The position numbers were made by a program, and so were the translations under genes. 12,817 nt of DNA, from positions 1-12,817 of the forward strand of contig QMME01000079.1 in the NCBI GenBank assembly GCA_003647095.1, written 5' to 3'. The notes beneath the pieces were generated by a model, which did no database searches, was not told where the DNA came from, and saw only the letters and a list, made by a program, of their open reading frames with translations. This DNA is from Deltaproteobacteria bacterium. Its GTDB lineage: Bacteria; Myxococcota; B64-G9. How positions within the stretch are numbered: position 1 is the first letter of the stretch; each line of letters starts with the position of its first letter. Positions 6,626 to 12,817 of this stretch are shown here, piece by piece.

Positions 6626-7812
6626 TGGAACTGAGCCAGCGAGCGCAGGCGTTGCCGGCATCGCCCACCCTGGCCATCAGCGCCCGGGCCGCCGAGTTGC
6701 GCCGCGCCGGCGAGCGGGTGTTTTCCCTGGCCGCCGGCCAGCCCGACTTTCCCACCCCGGAGCACATCCGCCGGGCGGCGGCGGCGGCCATGGAGGCCGG
6801 GCACACCGGCTACGCGCCCTCGGCCGGGGTTCCCGAGCTGCGCGCGGCCATACGTCGTTACGCCGCCGAGCGGCTGGGGGTGGAGTACGCAGACGACCAG
6901 GTGGTGGTCGGCTGCGGGGCCAAGCAGTGCCTGGCCAACGCCTTCCTGGCCCTGCTCGACCCGGGCCAGCGGGCGCTGCTGCAGGCTCCCTACTGGGTGT
7001 CGTACCCGGCCCAGGTGCGCCTGTGCGGGGCGGAGCCGCTCGTGGCGCCGGCGCCGGAGCAGGGCCTGCTCGACCTGGCCGCCATCCGCCGCGGGCTCGA
7101 AGGGGGAGCCCGCCTGGTGGTGCTCAACAGCCCCAGCAATCCCAGCGGCCAGGTGGCCGGCACTGAGGAGATCGACGCCCTGGCCGGGCTGCTGCGCGAG
7201 TTCGACTGCTACCTGGTCAGCGACGACATCTACGAGCGCATCGTCTTCACCCCGGAGCCCTGCCCGCACCTGCTGCGCCGGCATCCCGACCTGGCCGGGC
7301 GGGTGATCGTCGTCAACGGGGTGAGCAAGTCCTACAGCATGACCGGCTGGCGGCTGGGCTGGGCCCTGGGTCCGGCCCCGGTCATCGGCGCCATGCGGCG
7401 CCTCCAGGACCAGACGACATCCAACGCCGTCACCTTCGTCCAGCACGCCGCCGTGGCGGCCCTGGAGTCGGAACCGGAAGTGGTGGATGCCATGGTGCGC
7501 CAGTTCTCCCGGCGCCTGGATCTGGTGTGCCGGCTGCTCGACGACATCGCCGGCATCGACTACCGGCGGCCGCAGGGCGCCTTCTACCTCATGCTCGACG
7601 TGCACCGCCTGCTGGGCCGTTCCTGGCGCGGCCGGGCGGTGGACTCGGCGGCGCGGCTGGCCGAGATCCTGCTCGACAGCCAGCGGGTGGCGGTGGTGCC
7701 CGGCGAGGCCTTCGGGGCCCCGGGCTTCCTGCGCATCTCCATCGCCGCCGCCCGGGAAGACCTGGAGCAGGCGGTGGCCAGGCTGGGACGCCTGGTCGAG
7801 GAACTGGATTGA
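6625..7812 (+). CDS. Class I/II pyridoxal-phosphate aminotransferase (AspC-like)
   Basis: This 395-aa cytoplasmic enzyme of fold type I resembles bacterial subgroup I-gamma aspartate/prephenate aminotransferases. Visible landmarks are GQPDFPTPEHI near 38-48, the GAKQ turn at 98-101 that binds the cofactor phosphate, Asn172 in SPSNPSG, and Asp200 with Tyr203 in SDDIYE. The Schiff-base Lys235 lies in NGVSKSYSMTGWR, and Arg370 in FLRISIA should hold the substrate carboxylate. All expected catalytic residues are present. The likely reaction is exchange of the amino group between aspartate and 2-oxoglutarate, but the precise amino acid cannot be read from sequence, so no gene symbol is given. The start ATG at 6625 overlaps the coaD stop and has AGGAGG (6613-6618) six bases upstream. 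The TPR/barrel gene follows after 13 bases. Confidence 0.93.
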   Translation: MELSQRAQALPASPTLAISARAAELRRAGERVFSLAAGQPDFPTPEHIRRAAAAAMEAGHTGYAPSAGVPELRAAIRRYAAERLGVEYADDQVVVGCGAKQCLANAFLALLDPGQRALLQAPYWVSYPAQVRLCGAEPLVAPAPEQGLLDLAAIRRGLEGGARLVVLNSPSNPSGQVAGTEEIDALAGLLREFDCYLVSDDIYERIVFTPEPCPHLLRRHPDLAGRVIVVNGVSKSYSMTGWRLGWALGPAPVIGAMRRLQDQTTSNAVTFVQHAAVAALESEPEVVDAMVRQFSRRLDLVCRLLDDIAGIDYRRPQGAFYLMLDVHRLLGRSWRGRAVDSAARLAEILLDSQRVAVVPGEAFGAPGFLRISIAAAREDLEQAVARLGRLVEELD

Positions 7813-7825
7813 AGGGGGCGTGTAC

Positions 7826-9322
7826 ATGATCCGGCCGGGACACTGGTTGCTGCCGTTGCTGCTGCTGGCAGGGGCGGCAACGGCCCGGGCGGCACCGGTG
7901 GAGCTGGAGTTCACCAAGGGGGTGGTGGCCTTCGGGCAGGGAGACGCCCGCGCCGCCGAGCGCCACTTTCGCCAGGTGCTCGGCGAGCGGCCCGACCACC
8001 ACCAGGCGCTGTACTACCTGGGCCAGGCCCTGTTCTCCCAGGGACGCTTCGACGAGGCGGCCCGGCTGTTCCGGCGCGTGCTCGTACTGCAGCCCGCGCG
8101 CCAGCAGGTGAAGCTCGACCTGGCCCTGGCCCTGGTCAAGCAGGAGAAGTTCACCGCCGCCGAGCAGGTGCTGGCCGGGGCCAGCGGCGAGATCACCGGG
8201 CGGGCCTCCTGGAACTACTACCTGGGCTACTGTCGTTACCGGCTGGGCCGGCTGGAAGAGGCGCTCGAGCCGTTGCAGCAGGCCCGCCGGCTCGACCAGG
8301 GCTTCGCCTCGGCGGCCAGTTATTACCTGGGCATGGTGTATGCCGGGCTGGGCCGGCAGCAGCAGGCACAGCGCCTGTTCGGCCGGTTGGCGGAGCAGGA
8401 GGCGGCCGATCACCGGCTGAGCTCGTTCGCCCGCCGCAACCTGGAAGTGCTCGAGGGCCTGGCGGGGAGGGAAGGGCAGAAGTCCTGGTGGCTGCTGGCG
8501 GCCGCCGGCGGTGGCTGGGACTCCAACGTCACCCTGGACACCCAGGATCCCGGCCGGGCGGCGGCCGGGGTGGTGTTCCTGTCGGCCGCGGGCGGTTGGC
8601 GGCCGGCGCTGGGCCGGGACGACCGGATGGAATTCTCCGCGCGGCTGTTTCGCTCCTTCCACACCAGCGCGGAGACGGAGGGCTACAACCTCACCGATGC
8701 CTCCGCCCGCCTGGGCTGGAATCACCGCTTCGGCGGTGGCCACGGGCTGGGGTTGCAGTACGACTTCGATCTGCAGCTGCTCGACGGCGCCGCCGCCCTG
8801 GCCATGGACGGCTTCGGGTTGTACCTGCATTCCCACGCCGGCCGGGTCCTGCTGCACCTGCAGGAAGGCCGCTACTCGGCTACCAGCATCACCTACCTGT
8901 TCCGGGCCTCGCTGTTTCACTCCGGCCTGGACGTGCGCGACAACTTCCACCACGAAGGTGTGTTGGGCCAGCAGCTGAGCCTGCTGGGGGGACGCTGGCG
9001 CCTGCTGCTGCAGGCCGGAGCGGTCTGGGAAGATGCCCGGCACGAGTTTTTCGACCAGTGGGGGCCGCTGGCGGAGCTGCGCAGCCGCTATCGCTTCACC
9101 ACCCGGCTCGTGTTCGGGGTGAAGGGCGGCTGGCAGCGGGCGAGCTACTACCATTCCGGCCGGCGCGACGACCGGCTGACTGCCGGGACCTCCCTGGCCT
9201 GGCAACTGACCGACCACCTGGGTATCGGCGTCAACCTGGACTTCTTGGAAAACCTGTCCAGCAGCGACGACTACGCCTACCGGCGCCTGATGGTGTCGGC
9301 CACGCTGGCGGGCAGGATGTGA
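7826..9322 (+). CDS. Exported TPR protein with predicted C-terminal outer-membrane beta-barrel
   Basis: This is a 498-aa protein. Residues 1-22 are a Sec signal peptide (hydrophobic LLPLLLLAGAATA, cleavage near ARA). Residues 25-210 contain about five tetratricopeptide repeats, with typical spans such as ALYYLGQALFSQGRFDEAAR and SYYLGMVYAGLGRQQQAQRL, giving a periplasmic protein-binding surface. From about 219 to the end the sequence turns into alternating amphipathic beta-strands beginning AAAGGGWDSNVTL, typical of a beta-barrel. TPR followed by barrel, with a G-W-D-S-N-V-like entry strand, is also the plan of Slam (DUF560) lipoprotein exporters, but homology is not established. The last residue is Met, not the usual aromatic. 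The ATG at 7826 has AGGGGG seven bases upstream; GTG at 7820 is possible but less well spaced. It probably shares the coaD transcript. Confidence 0.82.
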   Translation: MIRPGHWLLPLLLLAGAATARAAPVELEFTKGVVAFGQGDARAAERHFRQVLGERPDHHQALYYLGQALFSQGRFDEAARLFRRVLVLQPARQQVKLDLALALVKQEKFTAAEQVLAGASGEITGRASWNYYLGYCRYRLGRLEEALEPLQQARRLDQGFASAASYYLGMVYAGLGRQQQAQRLFGRLAEQEAADHRLSSFARRNLEVLEGLAGREGQKSWWLLAAAGGGWDSNVTLDTQDPGRAAAGVVFLSAAGGWRPALGRDDRMEFSARLFRSFHTSAETEGYNLTDASARLGWNHRFGGGHGLGLQYDFDLQLLDGAAALAMDGFGLYLHSHAGRVLLHLQEGRYSATSITYLFRASLFHSGLDVRDNFHHEGVLGQQLSLLGGRWRLLLQAGAVWEDARHEFFDQWGPLAELRSRYRFTTRLVFGVKGGWQRASYYHSGRRDDRLTAGTSLAWQLTDHLGIGVNLDFLENLSSSDDYAYRRLMVSATLAGRM

Positions 9323-9460
9323 GCGGGTGGGAGATGGTGCGAGCAGGAAATTCGTGTTTTTCTCAGATTTCTGATGGACGATTGCGGGCTCGGTTCTCCG
9401 GGTCCGTGCTAACTCGCCGGAATGATTGCCCCTGTCGTGAGGGCACCGGCCCGGGCCGCC

Positions 9461-9476
9461 TGGCACGCGATGTGCT
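9461..9476 (+). promoter_or_regulatory. Sigma-54 (-24/-12) promoter for the FecR-domain operon
   Basis: TGGCACGCGATGTGCT fits the consensus TGGCAC-N5-TTGCW with one mismatch. The invariant GG and GC are present with exactly ten bases between them. It lies in the gap after the TPR gene; a start near 9487 would give a 40-base leader before the FecR-domain gene. Transcription would need RpoN and an enhancer-binding activator, neither of which is in the window. Confidence 0.65.
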
Positions 9477-9527
9477 TGTAATGTTGGCGTGTTCGCTTCA
9501 ACCAGGGCTGACCCCCGGAGGCACGTC

Positions 9528-10487
9528 ATGAAGAAGGTGATGTTGAGCTGGTTGATGTTGCTGTGGCTGGCACCGGCGGTGCGGGCGGAAGCGGCCCGGC
9601 CGGCCGGTTTCGTGGCCCTGTATCGCGGCCAGGCCTGGGTGGAAAGGGCCGGGCAGAAGCTCGAACCGCGCACCGGCCTGCCGGTGTACCAGGGAGACTT
9701 CCTGGTGACCGGCCGGCGCGGGCGGCTCAAGGTGCTGTTTTCCGACGACGCCCTGGTGTCGCTGGGATCGCGCAGCCGGGTGGAGATCACCCGCCACCTG
9801 TACGATCCCGCCGGCGGGCGGCGCAGCACCCGGCTGCACATGCTGGGCGGCAAGCTGCGGGCCCTGGTGCAGCGGCTGGTGGCCGGCAACCAGGCCGACT
9901 TCGAGGTACACACAAAGAACGCCGTGGCCGGGGTGCGCGGCACCGAGTTCGTGGTGGAGGAGGCCGCTGGACAGACCCGGCTCTACACCCTGAGCGGGGC
10001 GGTGGCCTTTGCCAGGGCCGGCCGCGAGCCGGTGCTGGTGGCGGCCGGTTACATGAAGGCCATCGATCCCGGAGACTGGGACAGCAGTGTCACCCGGGTG
10101 GCCGACGCCGAGCTCAAGCGCCTGCGCGCGGAGACCGACACCGACGCCGAACAGCAGGCCGTGGCCATGCTGCTGCCGCCCCGGCCGACGGAGAGCCTGT
10201 CCGGCCCCGGTGGGCGGCAGCCGGCGGTGGTCTCCGGCGCCGCCGCCGACCAGCAACCCGGGCAGCCGGGAGCGGTTGAGCTGGAGCCGGGAGCGCCGCA
10301 GCTGAACTTCGGCGACAGCAGTGACCTGGTGGCCCCGGAAGGGGGCAACAACAGCGAGGCGGGCTTTTTCGGCGATGGTGGGGTGGACATCCAGAACGAC
10401 GGACTGGCGGGCGGCTGGACCAACCCGGACCTGCTTTCGGGAGTCGACTCCCTGCCGGTCACCCTGCACATCGTGCTGCATCGTTGA
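9528..10487 (+). CDS. Exported FecR-domain protein
   Basis: This is a 319-aa protein with a Sec signal peptide (MKKVMLSWLMLLWLAPAVRA, residues 1-20). A FecR-type domain covers about 53-160: YQGDFLVTGRRGRLKVLFSD, then LVSLGSRSRVEI, then the hallmark AVAGVRGTEFVV at 132-143. There is no N-terminal cytoplasmic segment or transmembrane helix of the iron-dicitrate anti-sigma type. It therefore belongs to the exported single-domain FecR proteins of unknown role that often accompany TPR/barrel proteins, not to the classical regulators. Residues 215-300 are Pro/Gly/Gln-rich and probably disordered. The ATG at 9528 has GGAGG (9517-9521) six bases upstream. It is first gene after the sigma-54 promoter and is followed 19 bases later by a lipoprotein gene. 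Confidence 0.85.
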   Translation: MKKVMLSWLMLLWLAPAVRAEAARPAGFVALYRGQAWVERAGQKLEPRTGLPVYQGDFLVTGRRGRLKVLFSDDALVSLGSRSRVEITRHLYDPAGGRRSTRLHMLGGKLRALVQRLVAGNQADFEVHTKNAVAGVRGTEFVVEEAAGQTRLYTLSGAVAFARAGREPVLVAAGYMKAIDPGDWDSSVTRVADAELKRLRAETDTDAEQQAVAMLLPPRPTESLSGPGGRQPAVVSGAAADQQPGQPGAVELEPGAPQLNFGDSSDLVAPEGGNNSEAGFFGDGGVDIQNDGLAGGWTNPDLLSGVDSLPVTLHIVLHR

Positions 10488-10506
10488 GGCTTGCCGGGAG
10501 GTTGCC

Positions 10507-11283
10507 ATGAGAAGATATCTGGTAGTGATGCTGGCGCTGGTACTGCTCGCGGCCGCCCCGGGCTGCTTTCCCGCCGACGTGGGCGACGCGGGCAACCTGG
10601 AGGTGCGCTTGCCGCTGGGCTCGCTGGGCGTGGTGGTGGACGATAACGACATCGATGCCTACAGCCGCTACGTGCAGATGAAGCAGGAGCTGAGCGAGAT
10701 GACCTTCGACCTGGGCCGGGAAGGGCAGAACTTCTACCTGGGCCTGTACCTGACCTGCCAGGGAGGGGAGCCGGCCTCGCTGGGGGGCAGCGGCCAGTGG
10801 CTTTCCTTCGACAGCAACACCGACGAGCTGACCCTGTCGCTGCTGGTCGGCGACTGCCTGCAGGGAGTTTTCTCCACCGCCATCTACTGGCGCGCTCCCG
10901 ACAGTGGCACCATCGAGCTGTTTACCGGCACCAGCGATCCCTACGACTTGCCCGGCGACAGCCAGACCATCATCCTCGACGCCTACCTGCACCCGGCCGG
11001 ATCCGCCGGCTGCGTCGATACGCCGGGGGCCGGCACCTTCTACTACACCGTCATCGACACCGTGGAGAACGTCCGCTATCCCTGGCTGGAGAGGAAGGTC
11101 GCCGACGGCGAGCAGGTGGAGTTCACCATCTCCGACCTGGCCGTGGGGCGTCCCTACAAGCTGCTGCGCGGTGCGATGAATGCTACCGGAGCCATCGAGT
11201 GGGAGGATCTCACCCCCACCTTCAGCCTGGAAAGCGCCGGCCAGCACGTGGACGACGCCTGTACCCTGCCTCCCTCCGGCTAG
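10507..11283 (+). CDS. Putative lipoprotein, 258 aa, unknown function
   Basis: The N-terminus (MRRYLVVMLALVLLAAAPGC) is a lipoprotein signal peptide with acceptor Cys20. The lipobox A-P-G-C is atypical because of the Pro, so lipidation is probable, not certain. The mature part is acidic and beta-rich, with four more cysteines (84, 117, 169, 252) that could form two disulfides. Stretches such as YYTVIDTVENVRYPW and VEFTISDLAVGRPYKLL suggest a beta-sandwich domain, but I recognise no family. The ATG at 10507 has GGGAGG (10496-10501) five bases upstream. It lies 19 bases downstream of the FecR-domain gene and is probably in the same sigma-54 operon, which suggests a joint role at the cell surface. 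It converges on the next gene with only three bases between the stops. Confidence 0.75.
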   Translation: MRRYLVVMLALVLLAAAPGCFPADVGDAGNLEVRLPLGSLGVVVDDNDIDAYSRYVQMKQELSEMTFDLGREGQNFYLGLYLTCQGGEPASLGGSGQWLSFDSNTDELTLSLLVGDCLQGVFSTAIYWRAPDSGTIELFTGTSDPYDLPGDSQTIILDAYLHPAGSAGCVDTPGAGTFYYTVIDTVENVRYPWLERKVADGEQVEFTISDLAVGRPYKLLRGAMNATGAIEWEDLTPTFSLESAGQHVDDACTLPPSG

Positions 11284-11286
11284 TCT

Positions 11287-12009
11287 TCACTCCGCCACCG
11301 CCACCACCCGCCACTGGCCCCGGGCGTCTTTTTTCATGATCAACAGGAAACCCCGGTGCCCGGTCAGGCGCACGGCGGCGAAGTGGCAGCGCCGCAGGCC
11401 CAGCTTGCGGAACTTGGCCGGGGGCGGGCCGAAGCGCTCGATGGCGTCGGCAAAGAGCATGGTTTCCACCCGGGCCTCCGGCAGGCGGCGCAGCAGCGCC
11501 GACTTCCTGCGAGCCAGGCGCTGCCAGGCCCGGCGCAGAAGCTTGCGCCCGGCCACCTCGCGGCCGTCGAAGCTGAAGGGATCGGCGCCCAGCTCGAGCA
11601 ACTCATCGATGTCGCCGTCGGCCAGGGCGGCCAGGAAGTTTCGGGCCAACTCGGTCTGCTGGAAGTAGAGATCCTCGTGGGTCAGCTTCGCCGGCGGTAC
11701 ACCGGTGTCCGGGGCGCTGGCCTGCTTTCCTCCCTCATTGCCCATGACGCGGGCGGCGAGGGGGTGTGCTCCCGCGCGGAGCGAAGTGAGCACGGGAGTG
11801 CGGCCCCGAGCCGCCAACCACGCGGCTCCTGCCGGCGCGGCCGGCGCGGCAATTGTTTCCGGGGCGCCGGCCTGCTTAACGCCTCGCTGCCCTCCGCTGC
11901 TCGGCAAGCTCGCAGCTACGGACAGCTTCGCCTGCGCGGCCGGCGCGGCAATTGTTTCCGGGGCGCCGGCTGCGAGCAGCATCAAGACCATCAACGGCAG
12001 GCAGTTCAT
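11287..12009 (-). CDS. Exported protein with probable NTF2-like C-terminal domain and repeat-expanded linker
   Basis: This is a 240-aa protein. Residues 1-15 look like a short signal peptide (MNCLPLMVLMLLAAGA). Residues 15-105 are a low-complexity Ala/Pro/Gly linker in which GAPETIAAPAA occurs twice (15-25 and 48-58) and a third, degenerate copy (SAPDTG) follows at 98-103. From about 110 the sequence becomes orderly. The segment LARNFLAALADGDIDELLEL...PFSFDG, several helices, then VRLTGHRGFLLIMKKDARGQWRVVAVAE is the pattern of NTF2/SnoaL-like domains, with final strands around a pocket. The assignment is by pattern only. The ATG at 12009 is chosen because GAGGTG lies six bases upstream; an in-frame GTG at 12018 is poorer. 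It starts ten bases after the purC stop, so the two are probably co-transcribed although functionally unrelated. Confidence 0.7.
   Translation of the reverse strand: MNCLPLMVLMLLAAGAPETIAAPAAQAKLSVAASLPSSGGQRGVKQAGAPETIAAPAAPAGAAWLAARGRTPVLTSLRAGAHPLAARVMGNEGGKQASAPDTGVPPAKLTHEDLYFQQTELARNFLAALADGDIDELLELGADPFSFDGREVAGRKLLRRAWQRLARRKSALLRRLPEARVETMLFADAIERFGPPPAKFRKLGLRRCHFAAVRLTGHRGFLLIMKKDARGQWRVVAVAE
11705..11728. repeat. Degenerate third copy of the linker repeat
   Basis: Over its first 23 bases this matches 11855-11877 at 21 positions (core TCCGGGGCGC[C/T]GGCCTGCTT). The offset is 150 bases, a multiple of three, so it stays in frame with the other copies inside the coding sequence. Confidence 0.5.
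11766..11793. repeat. Inverted repeat inside the linker coding region
   Basis: GTGCTC at 11766-11771 and GAGCAC at 11788-11793 form perfect arms. An overlapping alternative pairing uses CTCCCG and CGGGAG (11769-11774 with 11793-11798). Such palindromic GC-rich segments inside a coding linker look more like an inserted interspersed repeat than protein-driven sequence. Confidence 0.4.
11835..11871. repeat. 37-bp direct repeat, copy A
   Basis: This is identical over 37 bases to 11934-11970, 99 bases apart. The repeat centres on CAATTG and encodes the GAPETIAAPAA unit on the minus strand, in the same frame in both copies. Confidence 0.85.
11934..11970. repeat. 37-bp direct repeat, copy B
   Basis: This is an identical copy of 11835-11871. 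It overlaps the end of the predicted signal peptide of the host gene, so the repeat boundary coincides with the likely cleavage region. Confidence 0.85.
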
Positions 12010-12019
12010 GACCGGCACC

Positions 12020-12817
12020 TCACAGCAGGCCGTGCTGTTTCAGGTTGGCCTGCAGGCGCTCGGCGGCCGGGCGGGGATCTATCACCGGCTCGGAGCCGGT
12101 CAGGCGCTGCTGCAGGCGGGCATAGGTGAGCGCCAGATCCACCCGCACCTCGTCGCTGAGCGCCGGGGGCGTGCCGGCGCCGGAGAAGCCGCGCTCGATG
12201 AGCCACTGGCGGATGTTTTCCTTGTCCAGCATGCGCTGGGGCCGTCCGCCGGCGAACAGCTCCTGGTAGCTGTCGGCCTCCCAGTAGCGCGAGGAATCCG
12301 GGGTGTGGATCTCGTCCATCACCAGCAACCGGTCGCCGTCCAGGCCGAACTCGTACTTGGTGTCCACCAGGATGAGCCCCTGCCGGGCGGCCAGTTCCTC
12401 GCCGCGGGCGAACAGCTCCAGCGCCGTCTTCACCACCTGCCGCCACAACGAATCCGGCACCAGCCCCCGGGAGATTACCTCGGCGGGACTGAGCGGGGCG
12501 TCGTGCTCGCCTTCCTCGGCCTTGGTGGTGGGGGTGACGATGGGTTCTGCAAGGCGCTGGTCGGCGCGCAGCCCCGCGGGCAGGTCGAGGCCGTAGATGT
12601 CGCGCTCCCCCTGCTGGTAGGCCCGCCACAACGATCCGGTGATGTAGCGCCGCACCACCACCTCCACCGGCAGGGGTTGCAGCTTGCGCACCAGCATGGC
12701 CGCCGGGTCGGGCACGGCCAGGACGTGGTTGGCGACGATGTCCCTGGTCTGCTCGAACCAGTGGGAGGCGATGGTGTTGAGCACCTGGCCCTTGAGCGGC
12801 ACCGTTCCCAGCACCAC
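12020..12817 (-). CDS. purC: Phosphoribosylaminoimidazole-succinocarboxamide (SAICAR) synthase, 5' end missing
   Basis: The enzyme joins aspartate to CAIR with ATP to give SAICAR in de novo purine synthesis, in the cytoplasm. The last 265-266 residues are visible. Family landmarks, numbered from the window edge, are VVVRRYITGSLWRAY (53-67), PIVTPTTKAEEGEHDAPLS (92-110), LVDTKYEFGLDGDRLLVMDE (150-169) and the signature EIHTPDSSRYW (169-179). The visible part opens with VLGTVPLKGQVLN, which in full-length relatives follows a SAFD-type segment, so about 25-35 N-terminal residues lie beyond the right edge. The sequence belongs to the longer, about 290-300-residue SAICAR synthase branch. It is intact as far as visible and is followed ten bases downstream by the exported NTF2-like gene. 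Confidence 0.96.
   Translation of the reverse strand: MVLGTVPLKGQVLNTIASHWFEQTRDIVANHVLAVPDPAAMLVRKLQPLPVEVVVRRYITGSLWRAYQQGERDIYGLDLPAGLRADQRLAEPIVTPTTKAEEGEHDAPLSPAEVISRGLVPDSLWRQVVKTALELFARGEELAARQGLILVDTKYEFGLDGDRLLVMDEIHTPDSSRYWEADSYQELFAGGRPQRMLDKENIRQWLIERGFSGAGTPPALSDEVRVDLALTYARLQQRLTGSEPVIDPRPAAERLQANLKQHGLL

Noticed and set aside
6508..7917. 469-codon open frame on the minus strand
   Set aside because: It is opposite the aminotransferase, whose catalytic residues are all present.
9353..9373. Terminator after the TPR/barrel gene
   Set aside because: There is a T-rich stretch, but only a four-base stem (TCAG/CTGA) located after the T-run, so the order is wrong.
7589..9943. 784-codon open frame on the minus strand
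   Set aside because: It is antisense to three well-supported genes (aminotransferase, TPR/barrel, FecR). It is rich in Gln, His, Arg and Pro with no domain, typical of a spurious frame in GC-rich DNA.

Overview
This is a GC-rich bacterial chromosomal window with dense gene packing and long spurious open frames on the opposite strands. Four gene products look like lipoproteins or exported proteins, one of them very cysteine-rich, and one promoter matches the sigma-54 consensus closely. Together these suggest a 'deltaproteobacterial' lineage (Myxococcota or Desulfobacterota/Desulfuromonadia). That placement is inference from style, not from a marker gene.

Region 1 (1-3531, minus strand) is the accessory part. 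It is a tightly coupled operon of at least three genes. The first encodes an unrecognised protein of about 450 aa. The second encodes a 709-aa phospholipase D-superfamily protein whose two motifs have the HxK...N layout of Tdp1-type enzymes. The third starts at 50 and runs off the left edge after 16 codons. Both junctions are 4-base ATGA overlaps within the same word, TCATGATCC. By eye the region is less GC-rich than the rest. It looks like a DNA-targeting or DNA-repair/defence cassette, but the gene that would name it is mostly outside the window.

Region 2 (3532-4009) is a 478-base non-coding stretch. It holds a candidate promoter with an operator-like inverted repeat for the operon, a 105-bp element with 15-bp imperfect terminal inverted repeats (possible MITE or IS remnant), a 16-bp direct repeat on either side of that element, and a sigma-70-like promoter reading rightwards.

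Region 3 (4010-5871) holds two convergent lipoprotein genes: a 130-aa cysteine-rich protein (plus) and a 478-aa protein of unknown function (minus).

Region 4 (6076-9322, plus) has a promoter followed by coaD (coenzyme A biosynthesis), a class I aminotransferase gene overlapping it by one base, and 13 bases later an exported TPR protein with a predicted outer-membrane beta-barrel.

Region 5 (9461-11283, plus) starts with a sigma-54-type promoter, then an exported FecR-domain protein and a 258-aa lipoprotein. With the TPR/barrel gene these may form an envelope module.

Region 6 (11287-12817, minus) has purC (SAICAR synthase, 5' end missing) followed closely by an exported protein with a probable NTF2-like C-terminal domain. 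The linker of that protein carries an in-frame repeated DNA segment. No rRNA, tRNA, CRISPR array or intact transposase gene was seen.
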